Notes: generated by a model from the letters alone, not told the origin. Counted from the stretch's first letter, positions 1 to 7,881 are shown. The stretch: 64,000 nt of DNA from Oceaniglobus ichthyenteri (GCF_003057885.1 NZ_QAGK01000001.1:1-64000); one strand, 5' to 3'. Numbers and translations: made by a program.

Positions 1-51
1 AGGGCCAAGGCCAGTTCTCTTTCCCACTGATTTCGTTTTGGTTTTCGTCAT
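1..51 (-). CDS. partial small ORF running off the window start
   Basis: An ORF opens with ATG at 51 on the minus strand and overlaps the stop of the preceding minus-strand ORF by the ATGA arrangement, so the two look translationally coupled. Only the first 17 residues are visible (Met-Thr-Lys-Thr-Lys-Thr-Lys..., very basic) before the window ends. No family can be assigned from this much. The upstream partner resembles small ORFs that sit beside site-specific recombinase and DUF2924 genes in alphaproteobacteria, which is only a weak hint about this one. Confidence 0.35.
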   Translation of the reverse strand, partial: MTKTKTKSVGKRTGLGP

Positions 52-235
52 TCGTCCTCTCCAACTCGGGTTCGCAACTGGTGACGACGACGGCGAACAA
101 GGGCGAGGATGTCCAGCGAACTGTCTCGGTCGTCCGCAGAATTCTCATTTATTGTCGGTGGGTTGGTGCGATCCACGGCTGTAGCGAGGATCTGGGCTAG
201 TTCTGCCAGCCGCTCATCGGTGGTGAGGCTTTCAG
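48..235 (-). pseudogene. 5'-truncated small ORF interrupted at the IS30 junction
   Basis: Reading the minus strand from about 235 to the stop at 50-48 gives an open frame of about 61 residues containing LTTDERLAELAQILATAV and ending RTRVGEDE. No start codon is seen before the sequence merges into the IS30 transposase fragment at about 236, so its 5' end appears to have been removed. The LTTDERLAELAQIL segment resembles, from memory, short ORFs that accompany DUF2924 and serine-recombinase genes in alphaproteobacteria; this could not be checked. It overlaps the next ORF by ATGA. The breakpoint is inferred from where transposase-like sequence begins. Confidence 0.4.
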
Positions 236-730
236 GTGATCGGCACGCTGGTCGAACGCACGACCCGCTTCACCATGCTCCTGCACCTGCCGCGCATGAA
301 GGGGCACGGGACAGGCAAGCCAGTCAAGAATGGATCAGCCCTCGCCGGTCACGGTGCCGAAGCCGTCCGCGATACCATCGCCGAGACGATCAGCAGCCTG
401 CCTGCTCAACTGCGTCGCTCGCTGACCTGGGACCAAGGTGCAGAGATGGCCCAACACGCGCAACTACGGATCGAAACAGGTCTCGAGATCTACTTCTGCG
501 ACCCTCAAAGCCCATGGCAGCGGGGCAGCAATGAAAACACCAACGGATTGCTCCGCCAGTACTTCCCAAAGGCCACGGACCTCAGCCAGCATGGCGCTGA
601 CGAGCTGGGCGCCGTTGCCCACGCGCTGAACACGCGCCCTCGAAAAACGCTGGGCTGGCAAACACCGGCAGAAGCTCTCGACCGGCTGATTAAAAAGGGT
701 ATGATCCAAGGTGTTGCGACGACCGGTTGA
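236..730 (+). pseudogene. IS30-family transposase, C-terminal fragment
   Basis: The 164-residue frame matches the C-terminal half of IS30 transposases. It starts at GTLVERTTRFTMLLHLP, keeps the second catalytic Asp in LTWDQGAEM and the catalytic Glu in SNENTNGLLRQYFP, and ends in the family-like GVATTG. IS30 transposases are usually above 300 residues; the N-terminal helix-turn-helix and the first catalytic Asp are missing, and a stop lies upstream in the same frame at about 224. It is therefore a non-functional remnant. The GTG at 236 is only the first in-frame start after the break. Its 3' end abuts the IS3 remnant and its 5' end abuts a truncated minus-strand ORF. Confidence 0.8.
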
Positions 731-744
731 ACCCGGCCGGTATC

Positions 745-1054
745 GCTGGCTAGGCTGGCTGGAACGTATCGAAGCAGCAAATCTCATTCGCTCATTGTCA
801 CGAAAGGCGAGCTCATTGGACAATGCCGCATATGAAGATTTCTTCGGACGCCTGAAGACTGAGTTCTTCTATCCTCTTGATTGGCGGACTTTCACTGCGG
901 CCCAGTTTAGTGACGAAATCAGCGCCTGCACCGCTGATATAACGAAATACGCGTCAAGATGCCCCTGGGTGTCAGAAGCCCAATTGAATACCGTAAAACC
1001 TTTGCCTTATGCCGTGAAAACAGTGCAGGTTTTTATCCGCACCCCCATAAATAA
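745..1054 (+). pseudogene. IS3-family transposase (OrfB) C-terminal remnant, frameshifted
   Basis: From about 745 the plus strand reads LERIEAANLIRSLSRKASS and DNAAYEDFFGRLKTEFFY, which is the C-terminal integrase-core region of IS3-group OrfB proteins, including the catalytic Glu in the YEDFFGRLK segment. Around 930 the frame breaks: the continuation YNEIRVKMPLGVRSPIEYRK is found in a different frame, ending at a TAA at 1052-1054. The break looks like a one-base deletion plus a tryptophan-to-stop change (TGA at 935-937), inferred by comparing with the usual family sequence. The 5' part of the gene is absent. It is an inactive relic fused to the IS30 fragment. Confidence 0.75.
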
Positions 1055-1082
1055 TATTGAGACACGCAAACGTGATCCTCAC

Positions 1083-1117
1083 TTCATTTCTGTTTTCTAA
1101 ATATCTCCGCCGGAGGC
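1083..1117 (-). repeat. convergent-end repeat, copy 1
   Basis: On the minus strand this reads GCCTCCGGCGGAGATATTT (1117 to 1099) followed by AGAAAACAGAAATGAA. The same block occurs at 24917-24953 in the other orientation, and its first 19 bases recur at 34904-34922 with one difference. It lies between the IS3 remnant and the 3' end of the ABC transporter ATPase gene, where transcripts converge. Confidence 0.7.
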
Positions 1118-1124
1118 TCAATAA

Positions 1125-2201
1125 TCAATCCGCGAAGGCCACCAGGGCGCGGTCGTCCCAAGATATGCGCGTGGATTCTCCGCGCTCCAATACGCGGCGA
1201 CCGACCAGATTTTTCATCGACAGGGTTACAGGTTTTTCGACGCCGGGCAGGGCGATGTCATAATAGGTCATATCGCCGTAATAGGCCAATTCGTGCACTG
1301 TGCCGTTGGTTTCGCGGGCCGGGGCCGGTTCGGTTCCGAACAGGATGGACATGGTTTCGGGCCGGATTCCGATGGTGCAGGGCCCGGACGGGGTGCCGCC
1401 GGGGCATTGCTCGGGTGTGAGGGTTGCCGCACCAAGGCCGGGAATATCAATTTTGTTGCCACTGGCGTTAGCCGGAAGAAAATTCATCACACCGATAAAA
1501 TCAGCCACCCGGCGCGAAATCGGACGCCGATACAGGGTTTGTGGATCGGCGAGTTGCGCGATTTCTCCATCAAACATCACTGCAATCCGATCTGACATGA
1601 TCAATGCTTCTTCCTGATCGTGGGTGACCAGAATAAAGGTGATTCCCACATGACGCTGCAATTGGCGCAGTTCGTTCTGCATCTGATCGCGCATCTTTTT
1701 GTCGAGCGCTGACAAAGGTTCGTCCAGCAGCAACACCTTGGGTTTGAGAATCAGCGCCCGGGCCAGGGCGACCCGTTGGCGTTGCCCGCCCGACAGGGCG
1801 TGGGCCGCACGTTTTTCAAACCCGACCAGCCCGACCATTTCCAGCGCGTCCTGCACCAATGCCGCTTTTTCCTTGGTATTCAAATCAGACCGTTTGCGCA
1901 GGCCAAAGGCCACGTTTTCACCCACCGACAAATGGGGAAAAATCGCGTAGGATTGAAACACCATATTCGTCGGCCGTTTATTTGCCGGAACATCCGCCAT
2001 GTTTTGGCCCGATAAAATCAGCGTTCCTTCGGAGATATCTTCAAAACCGGCGATGGTGCGCAAAAGCGTGGTCTTGCCACAGCCCGACGGCCCAAGCAGC
2101 GAGAAAAACTCGCCCTGGGCAATATCAAGGGTGACACCGCGCAGGGCGTGGTAGGTGCCATAATATTTCTGTACGTCTTTCAGGGAAACAATGGCGGTCA
2201 C
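1125..2201 (-). CDS. potA: polyamine-type ABC transporter ATP-binding protein
   Basis: This 358-residue protein is the ATPase of an importer of the spermidine/putrescine class. Walker A (GPSGCGKTT) is at residues 37-45, the Q-loop Gln at 83, the signature LSGGQ at 136-140, Walker B (VLLLDEP) at about 156-162, then an H-loop VTHDQEEAL and a C-terminal TOBE-like regulatory domain from about residue 270. I chose the GTG at 2201 because GGAGG lies six bases upstream and it overlaps the stop of the upstream permease by GTGA; the open frame continues further upstream, but that extension lies inside the permease gene. It is third in a minus-strand operon with two permeases. No binding-protein gene follows; insertion-sequence debris starts directly beyond its 3' end. 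Confidence 0.88.
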   Translation of the reverse strand: MTAIVSLKDVQKYYGTYHALRGVTLDIAQGEFFSLLGPSGCGKTTLLRTIAGFEDISEGTLILSGQNMADVPANKRPTNMVFQSYAIFPHLSVGENVAFGLRKRSDLNTKEKAALVQDALEMVGLVGFEKRAAHALSGGQRQRVALARALILKPKVLLLDEPLSALDKKMRDQMQNELRQLQRHVGITFILVTHDQEEALIMSDRIAVMFDGEIAQLADPQTLYRRPISRRVADFIGVMNFLPANASGNKIDIPGLGAATLTPEQCPGGTPSGPCTIGIRPETMSILFGTEPAPARETNGTVHELAYYGDMTYYDIALPGVEKPVTLSMKNLVGRRVLERGESTRISWDDRALVAFAD

Positions 2202-2998
2202 AAAAAGCCTCCGGAATCTTGGGTGCCGGTGCGGTGCAAACCGCGGCGGCGGGCCATTTCGGCCAAAATCAACAAAATGATGGACAACACCACCAAAATC
2301 GTACCCAGCGCCATAACAACCGGAATTTTCTGAGGAAACCTGAGTTGACCCCAAAGATAGACGGGCAGGGTGGGTTCGGTTCCGGTGAGGAAAAACGCGA
2401 TGATGAATTCATCCAGCGAAATGGTGAACGAGATCAGCATGGCCGCGATGATCCCGGGCATCACCAATGGCAATGTGATCAGGCGAAAGGTCGATGCGCG
2501 GGTTTCGCCCAGATCAATCGCCGCCTCTTCCAGGCTGGGATCAAGGTTGGCAAAGGCAGAATTCAGGATCGCGATGCAAAACGGCGTGCAGATCAACGTG
2601 TGCCCCAAAACCACCGTCCAACTGCCCAAAGGCAGCCCAAGGGCCAGCAGAACCACCAGCATCGATACCGCCACGATGATTTCGGGCAGAACAAGAGGCA
2701 GCATGATGAACCCCAGGATGGGTGCCTTGAGCGGAAAGGTGTATTTTGCCCCGGCACGGGCGGCGCAAATGCCCAGGGTCGTTGATAAAACCGCGGTGGT
2801 CAGCGCGATGATCACCGAGGTTTGCACCGATTTCACCAAGGCCGGCGTGTTGGGAATTTCGCTGAACCACTGTGTCGTGAACCCCGACAAGGGAAAGGCG
2901 ATGATCGTGCTGTCGTTGAACGCAAAGATCGGCAACAGAATGATCGGTGCGTATAAGAACAGCAGGTATAAAACGGCATAGCCGCGCAGCCAGGTCAT
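2198..2998 (-). CDS. potC: polyamine-type ABC transporter permease (PotC/PotI-like)
   Basis: The 266-residue inner-membrane protein has about six hydrophobic segments and the EAA loop of binding-protein-dependent permeases, EEAAIDLGETRASTFRLITL, at about residues 160-180, which docks on the ATPase. Length and the N-terminal pattern (a membrane segment followed by the FNDS motif) match the PotC/PotI subfamily. Its start overlaps the stop of the upstream permease by four bases (2995-2998) and its stop overlaps the ATPase start, so all three genes are probably translated from one message. Substrate is inferred from family resemblance only; other small cations or osmolytes are possible. Confidence 0.87.
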   Translation of the reverse strand: MTWLRGYAVLYLLFLYAPIILLPIFAFNDSTIIAFPLSGFTTQWFSEIPNTPALVKSVQTSVIIALTTAVLSTTLGICAARAGAKYTFPLKAPILGFIMLPLVLPEIIVAVSMLVVLLALGLPLGSWTVVLGHTLICTPFCIAILNSAFANLDPSLEEAAIDLGETRASTFRLITLPLVMPGIIAAMLISFTISLDEFIIAFFLTGTEPTLPVYLWGQLRFPQKIPVVMALGTILVVLSIILLILAEMARRRGLHRTGTQDSGGFL

Positions 2999-3861
2999 GA
3001 ATTGCGCCCCTTCAGCCAGCGCCGGTTGAGAAAGATAAAGAACAGCGCGATTACCGTCACAATCGCCATGGCGATCACTGCCAAGGCGGCCCCCATCGGC
3101 GCGTTGTTCAGTTTCAAAAACTGTGTCTGGATCATGTTTGCAATCATCAAACCATTAGGTCCCCCCACAAGGCGCGGTGTGACATAATCACCGATGGTGG
3201 GAATGAACACGATCAACGTGGCCGCCACAACGCCCGGCACCGCCAGGGGTAGGGTGACGCGCAGAAATGTCATCACATGATTTTCACCCAGATCGCGCGA
3301 TGCCTCAAGCAACGAGCGGTCAATCTTTTCCAGGCTCACGAAAATCGGCAGAATCGCAAATGGGGCAAAGGCATGCGCCAGCGTGATGACCACCGCATTG
3401 GCGTTGTACAAGATAAAGGTTAGCGGCTCATCAATGATGCCGATGCTCAAAAGCGATGAATTCAGCACGCCATTATATCCCAAGATCACCTTCCACAGGA
3501 ACACCCGGATCAGATAGCTGGTCCAGAATGGGATCGTGATCAGAAATATCCACAGGGATTTGCGGCTTTGCGGCACATGGAACGATACGAAATAAGCGAT
3601 CGGAAAGGCCAACAGGACGGTGGCAACCGTCACCGCCCCGGCAATCAGGACCGACCGCATCATGAGTTCGGTATATAATGGCTCGCTCAGCGCTTCGCGA
3701 TAATTGTTCAGCGTTGGCGTATAATCAATGGTCAGAAAATCTTGCGACCAAAAACTGAAGGCGAAAATCGCCAGCAAAGGCACCGCCAACAGCAAAAGCG
3801 CGTAAAGTGCCGGAGGCGCGATAAGGGTCAGACCCCGCGCCGTTTGAGAATTGCGAAACAT
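2995..3861 (-). CDS. potB: polyamine-type ABC transporter permease (PotB/PotH-like)
   Basis: The 288-residue permease has six predicted membrane helices and an EAA loop LLEASRDLGENHVMTFLRV in its C-terminal half. It is the first gene of the permease-permease-ATPase operon and pairs with the overlapping PotC-like gene to form the channel. Its ATG at 3861 is preceded after only three bases by a run of six G, the sole Shine-Dalgarno candidate, and that run forms the 3' arm of a strong hairpin (3865-3907). Translation of the operon may therefore depend on opening this RNA structure. A DUF6477 gene lies 70 bp upstream on the same strand. Confidence 0.87.
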   Translation of the reverse strand: MFRNSQTARGLTLIAPPALYALLLLAVPLLAIFAFSFWSQDFLTIDYTPTLNNYREALSEPLYTELMMRSVLIAGAVTVATVLLAFPIAYFVSFHVPQSRKSLWIFLITIPFWTSYLIRVFLWKVILGYNGVLNSSLLSIGIIDEPLTFILYNANAVVITLAHAFAPFAILPIFVSLEKIDRSLLEASRDLGENHVMTFLRVTLPLAVPGVVAATLIVFIPTIGDYVTPRLVGGPNGLMIANMIQTQFLKLNNAPMGAALAVIAMAIVTVIALFFIFLNRRWLKGRNS

Positions 3862-3864
3862 CAG

Positions 3865-3907
3865 CCCCCCAAGTCGCCATTATCGCAATGGTTTATCGAC
3901 TGGGGGG
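3865..3907 (-). promoter_or_regulatory. hairpin sequestering the potB ribosome-binding site
   Basis: On the minus strand an arm CCCCCCA (3907-3901) pairs with TGGGGGG (3871-3865), CGAC at 3897-3900 with GTCG at 3873-3876, and AATGG (3887-3891) with CCATT (3877-3881) around a five-base loop. One single-base bulge and one five-base bulge interrupt the stem. The G run is the only ribosome-binding candidate for the permease start at 3861, three bases away. No T-run follows, so it does not look like an intrinsic terminator. This fits a translational control element; its ligand or trigger is unknown. Confidence 0.6.
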
Positions 3908-3931
3908 AAAGTGCAACAGCAAAATCGTTGT

Positions 3932-4228
3932 TCAGACCGGCGCAGAGGGCCGCAACACGCGTTGCGCCTCGGAAATCAGCGCAATCAGGATTTCAACGTG
4001 GCGCGCAACCATGTAACCGGCATCCCCCGCGGCGCGGCGCGCTTCGTACTGGGCCTCTTGCTCGATCAGGGGCGACAGCGGATTGGCCTGGGTTTTGGCA
4101 CAGGCATCAGGAAGGATTCGCCGCAGGCACCGGGTGCGATCATAATCCGAAAGACCGAACCGCGCGGCCCGGATCAACAGACGGGGACGGCGCAGGTGGG
4201 CAAGGGCGGATGTGGCAGGATGGGTCAT
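3932..4228 (-). CDS. DUF6477 family protein
   Basis: A 98-residue soluble protein with the LRRPRLLIRAARFGL motif near the N-terminus and GYMVARHVEILIALISEA near the C-terminus, a pattern I associate with DUF6477, a small conserved family of Rhodobacterales. The function is unknown. I start it at the ATG at 4228, where family similarity begins; the open frame extends much further upstream but that part is low-complexity and overlaps the divergent promoter region. It is divergent from the DUF6456 gene, a pairing that is common in this order, and 70 bp upstream of the potB-like permease on the same strand. Confidence 0.75.
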   Translation of the reverse strand: MTHPATSALAHLRRPRLLIRAARFGLSDYDRTRCLRRILPDACAKTQANPLSPLIEQEAQYEARRAAGDAGYMVARHVEILIALISEAQRVLRPSAPV

Positions 4229-4371
4229 TATCGGCTCCGTCAATTGTGGCGTTACTGTGGCACAATCTTGGCACAACCCAGACGTGTGTTGCGCAAACGG
4301 CGCAAAGGGCGTGCGCAAACGTAGACAATTATTCACAAACCGTAGGCATTGTCGCCAATACCGGTCGCTCG

Positions 4372-4386
4372 TTAACCATCTGATAA
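4372..4386 (+). promoter_or_regulatory. possible CtrA-like box between DUF6477 and DUF6456
   Basis: TTAA at 4372-4375, seven bases, then ATAA at 4383-4386 matches the CtrA consensus TTAA-N7-TTAA at seven of eight positions. It lies in the 245-bp divergent intergenic region, about 90 bp before the DUF6456 start. Short AT-rich half-sites also arise by chance. Confidence 0.3.
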
Positions 4387-4473
4387 GATTTACAATCAAA
4401 AGTTGTGTCGGGTTGGGGAGAACTCTGTGGATAAAAACAGGCCCGGCGACCGGTTGAACGAGGGGACGTAACG

Positions 4474-5520
4474 ATGTTGTTAGCAACGCCAGCGATGGCG
4501 GCACTGGGTTGGGTGCCAAACGATGTGAGGCTTTATTTGGCCCACACGGAACACGGAACATCCATTCGCGCCCTGGCGCGCGAGGCGGGGTGCCATGCGT
4601 CGACGGTGATGCGCCAGATCCGACGCTATGAACAACGCCGCGACGATCCCTTGATTGATCATGCCCTCAGGCGCCTTGGTGCCTTGGGCGTCGGGCGGGG
4701 GACGCCCGATCATTTGACCGGAGGCGAGATGAAACACACCAAGATCACCCGTGACAGTGCGGCCCCGACCGATACCCAGATCGAAAAAGAAGCGGCGCGT
4801 GTGTTGCGCCGCCTGGCCGAACCGGGGGCCTGTCTGGCCATTGCCCAAGGCATGGAAAACGCCGTGGTGGTGCGCGAAGGCGCCGATGGCCAAACCGTAC
4901 GCACCGCCGTCGTGGGCCGCGCCGTGGCCGAGGCGATGGCCCTGCGCGATTGGATCGCAGCGGCGGGCGGTGGCAAGATTGCCCGCTATCACCTGACCAA
5001 TGCCGGGCGTGCCAAGTTGAAAAAGATCTTGGCCGATGGCGCGGACCGGGCCGCGCCTTCGGTATCTGATGGCGGGCGGGTCCGCTATGGTCTGGCCGAA
5101 AGCCCGCTTTTAACCTTGGCAAGGCGGCGCGACAAAGACGGCACGCCATTCCTGACCGAACCTTTGCTGGCGGCGGGCGAACGGTTGCGCGAAGATTTCG
5201 AATTGGCGCAAATGGGTGGCTCGGCCCCACAGGATTGGGACCGCGTGGTGACCCAAGGCACCACAGCCCCAACCGCCGACCCCAAAGGCACCGGGCCCGA
5301 AGCGGCAAGAGCCCGTGTGGCGGCGGCACTTGGTGATCTTGGGCCGGGGTTGGGCGATGTCGTGTTGCGCTGTTGCTGTCAGCTGGAAGGGATGGAAGCG
5401 ATCGAGCGGCGCATGGGCTGGGCCGCGCGCTCCGGCAAGATCGTGTTGCGAATCGCGCTGCAACGGTTGCGCCGCTACTACGATGAAATCGAAGGCAAAT
5501 GGTCGCCAATGATCGGTTGA
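4474..5520 (+). CDS. DUF6456 domain protein with helix-turn-helix-like N-terminus
   Basis: The 348-residue protein begins with a stretch resembling a resolvase/IS-type helix-turn-helix (SIRALAREAGCHASTVMRQI, about residues 30-49), has a charged middle part, and a C-terminal region (LGDVVLRCCCQLEGMEAIE and GWAARSGKIVLRIALQRLRR) that I recognise as DUF6456, a Rhodobacterales-type domain. A DNA-binding regulatory role is inferred from the N-terminal motif only. The ATG at 4474 is preceded by AGGGGA at good spacing. It is divergent from DUF6477 and not obviously in an operon with lipA, whose start is about 130 bp downstream. Confidence 0.78.
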   Translation: MLLATPAMAALGWVPNDVRLYLAHTEHGTSIRALAREAGCHASTVMRQIRRYEQRRDDPLIDHALRRLGALGVGRGTPDHLTGGEMKHTKITRDSAAPTDTQIEKEAARVLRRLAEPGACLAIAQGMENAVVVREGADGQTVRTAVVGRAVAEAMALRDWIAAAGGGKIARYHLTNAGRAKLKKILADGADRAAPSVSDGGRVRYGLAESPLLTLARRRDKDGTPFLTEPLLAAGERLREDFELAQMGGSAPQDWDRVVTQGTTAPTADPKGTGPEAARARVAAALGDLGPGLGDVVLRCCCQLEGMEAIERRMGWAARSGKIVLRIALQRLRRYYDEIEGKWSPMIG

Positions 5521-5651
5521 CCGGCGGCCAATGCGACCGGGTCCGGGGCATGCTTCGGGCCCGACACGACATTCCTGCAGGGCGCGGCATCACGCCGTTG
5601 GACTTGGCCGCGGTGATCTAGTATTCCATGTCTGACAAGCATGAGGTTCCA

Positions 5652-6608
5652 ATGGCCCGCGATCTGAAAATCCCTGAACAACGCCACCCCGAAAAGGCCC
5701 GCCGCCCCGACAACGTGCAGCCGAAAAAACCCAACTGGATCAGGGTAAAGGCCCCGACCGGCGCGGGTTACACCAAAACGCGCGATATCATGCGCGAACA
5801 CAAACTGGTCACCGTCTGCGAAGAGGCAGGGTGCCCCAATGTCGGCGAATGTTGGTCCCAGGGCCACGCCACAATGATGATCATGGGCGAGGTGTGTACC
5901 CGCGCCTGTACCTTCTGCAACATCGCCACCGGCAAACCGCCCGAATCCCTGGATGTGTTCGAACCGGGGCGCGTTGCTGACGCGGTCAAAAAGCTGGGCC
6001 TGAACCATGTGGTCATCACCAGCGTGGATCGCGACGATGTCGAAGACGGCGGCGCCGAACATTTCGCCCAGACGATTCGCGCCGTGCGCCGCCAATCGCC
6101 CGGCACCACCATCGAAATCCTGACGCCCGACTTCATCAAATGCGCGCCCGAAGCGCTGGAAAAGGTTGTCGCGGCCAAGCCGGATGTGTTCAACCACAAC
6201 CTTGAAACCGTGCCGGGCCTCTACCCCGAGGTGCGGCCGGGCGCGCGGTATTTCCACAGCCTGCGTCTGTTGCAACGGGTGAAAGAGCTGGACCCAACCA
6301 TGTTTACCAAATCCGGCATCATGGTCGGCCTTGGTGAAGATGGCCAAGGGGTGCGCCAGGTGATGGATGATATGCGCGCCGCTGATGTCGATTTCCTGAC
6401 CGTCGGGCAATATCTGCAACCCACGCCAAAACACCACAAGGTCGATCGTTTCGTCACACCCGAAGAATTCGCCGCCTACGAAAAGGCTGCCTATGGCAAG
6501 GGGTTCTTGATGGTGTCGGCCACGCCGCTTACCCGGTCCAGCTATCATGCGGGCGATGATTTCCGGCGCCTGCGCGCGGCGCGCCTTAAAAAACTGGGCA
6601 TCGCCTGA
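5652..6608 (+). CDS. lipA: lipoyl synthase
   Basis: LipA inserts two sulfur atoms into octanoyl groups on lipoyl domains of 2-oxoacid dehydrogenases and the glycine cleavage system. The 318-residue protein carries both iron-sulfur motifs: the auxiliary cluster cysteines at about 56, 61 and 67 ([12 protein letters not shown]) and the radical-SAM CX3CX2C cysteines at 82, 86 and 89 (CTRACTFC). The conserved C-terminal SSYHAGDDF supplies the serine ligand. I prefer the ATG at 5652, which has GAGG six bases upstream and gives the usual family N-terminus; an in-frame ATG at 5628 lacks a ribosome-binding site. Confidence 0.95.
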   Translation: MARDLKIPEQRHPEKARRPDNVQPKKPNWIRVKAPTGAGYTKTRDIMREHKLVTVCEEAGCPNVGECWSQGHATMMIMGEVCTRACTFCNIATGKPPESLDVFEPGRVADAVKKLGLNHVVITSVDRDDVEDGGAEHFAQTIRAVRRQSPGTTIEILTPDFIKCAPEALEKVVAAKPDVFNHNLETVPGLYPEVRPGARYFHSLRLLQRVKELDPTMFTKSGIMVGLGEDGQGVRQVMDDMRAADVDFLTVGQYLQPTPKHHKVDRFVTPEEFAAYEKAAYGKGFLMVSATPLTRSSYHAGDDFRRLRAARLKKLGIA

Positions 6609-6632
6609 CGCCCATTTTCGTTTTTCAAATAT

Positions 6633-6677
6633 CCTGGGGGTGAATGGCCCCCAGGGCCAGAGGGGGCAACGCCCCCT
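6633..6677. terminator. bidirectional hairpins between lipA and the cytochrome gene
   Basis: Two perfect stems lie side by side: CCTGGGGG (6633-6640) with CCCCCAGG (6648-6655), and AGGGGGC (6661-6667) with GCCCCCT (6671-6677) around a three-base loop. Preceding AAATATCC is a degenerate version of the repeat seen at 1083, 24917 and 34904. The genes converge here, so the element may end both transcripts; there is no long T-run. Confidence 0.55.
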
Positions 6678-7567
6678 TACTTCACGCCGGGCACTGCTTT
6701 CAGATACGCGGCCACCGCAGCGCGGTCCGATTCCGGCAGTTTGGCAAACTTTTCAACCACAGCCACCATATGCCCGCCTGCGGTATCGAACTCGGGAGTG
6801 AACCCCGACGACAGGTATTCGGCAATGTCCGCCTCGCTCCAATCCAGCACGGCAGGGGTGATGTTTGGCACACGGCCTTTTCCATCGGGGTTTGGCGCAC
6901 CGGCCAGCCATTGCGCCGTATCTGGCCCACCCAACAGATTGCGCGGGGTGTGACAGGCGCTGCAATGGCCCAGTGCCTCAACCAGATACCGGCCGCGCGT
7001 CGCCTCGGGCGACAGATCGCCGTCGATCGCCCACTCATCGGTCACAAACAGTGTTTTCCACCCCCCCAAGGTGCGGCGTATGTTGAATGGAAATCCAACC
7101 TCATGGGCCTGACTGACGGCTTCCGATGCGGGCAGGGTGCGCATATAGGCGATCAAATCGACAATATCGCCCAACTCCGCCTTGTTATACGCATCATAGG
7201 GAAAGGCCGGGTAATAATGCGCGCCTTCGGGGCTGATTCCACGGGTGATCGCATTGGCCAGGTCATAGTCGCTCCAGCTTCCCACACCATAGACCGGATC
7301 AGATGAAATATTGGGCGCGATGAACGTGCCAAAATCCGAGGGAAAGCGCATGCCACCGGCCAGAACCGGCGCCTCTTCGCCCTCGGCCCCGGCGCTGACA
7401 TGGCATGACGCACAGCCAGCGGCCAGAAACACCTGTTCACCGCGCGCGGCATCGCCATTTAGACCGGCCAATGCATCCTCGGGCAAGGGGTCAGGCCGGG
7501 TCACGCCCCAGAACACGGCACCTCCGACCAAACCAAGGGCAATCGTCCAGCGCAGGAATGGGGGCAT
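6677..7567 (-). CDS. dihaem c-type cytochrome, membrane-anchored
   Basis: The 296-residue protein has an N-terminal hydrophobic segment (residues about 8-22) that anchors or exports it, then two cytochrome c domains. The haem-binding motifs are CASCH at residues 52-56 and CSACH at 202-206, and the first domain is followed by a candidate axial Met (GGMRFPSDFG). The two-domain layout resembles the electron-transfer subunits of periplasmic alcohol and sugar dehydrogenases, but no dehydrogenase partner is encoded beside it, so its redox partner is unknown. A 58-residue membrane protein is encoded just upstream on the same strand. Confidence 0.85.
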   Translation of the reverse strand: MPPFLRWTIALGLVGGAVFWGVTRPDPLPEDALAGLNGDAARGEQVFLAAGCASCHVSAGAEGEEAPVLAGGMRFPSDFGTFIAPNISSDPVYGVGSWSDYDLANAITRGISPEGAHYYPAFPYDAYNKAELGDIVDLIAYMRTLPASEAVSQAHEVGFPFNIRRTLGGWKTLFVTDEWAIDGDLSPEATRGRYLVEALGHCSACHTPRNLLGGPDTAQWLAGAPNPDGKGRVPNITPAVLDWSEADIAEYLSSGFTPEFDTAGGHMVAVVEKFAKLPESDRAAVAAYLKAVPGVK

Positions 7568-7633
7568 ATCAGGAACCTTTCGCGTTAATGTTGCCCCAGA
7601 CTATCCCAACGCGGCATCAGGTTACAACAAACC

Positions 7634-7810
7634 TTAGCGCCCCCGTATCGGCAGCCGGTCCGCCGTCAGCGCATCGGGCCAACCCAGCGTGCGTTCAATA
7701 ACAACCAGCAGTACGCACAGAGCGACAACGCCAACCACAATTTTCACCATTTTGGCCGAGGGCGGGTTGCGCGCCCACCGCGCCATGCGCATGATCCAGT
7801 GAATATTCAT
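7634..7810 (-). CDS. small single-span membrane protein, 58 residues
   Basis: A 58-codon ORF from ATG 7810 to TAA 7634 encodes a basic N-terminus (MNIHWIMRMARWARNPPSAK), one hydrophobic helix (VKIVVGVVALCVLLVVI, about residues 22-38) and a short hydrophilic tail. That topology predicts an inner-membrane protein with its N-terminus inside by the positive-inside rule. It precedes the dihaem cytochrome gene by 66 bp on the same strand, so the two may be co-transcribed. I do not recognise a named family. The regular topology and good placement argue that it is real. Confidence 0.6.
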   Translation of the reverse strand: MNIHWIMRMARWARNPPSAKMVKIVVGVVALCVLLVVIERTLGWPDALTADRLPIRGR

Positions 7811-7881
7811 GACCCGTCGCCCTTTGACCTGTGCCCGATCACACAGTGCATATTAGGGGGCGCAGAAAGGCGAAATCAACC

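Noticed and set aside
4229-4561. Upstream extension of the DUF6477 frame
   Set aside because: The extra 111 residues are Pro/Leu/Arg-rich, cover the divergent promoter region and overlap the DUF6456 start. Family similarity starts at the ATG at 4228.
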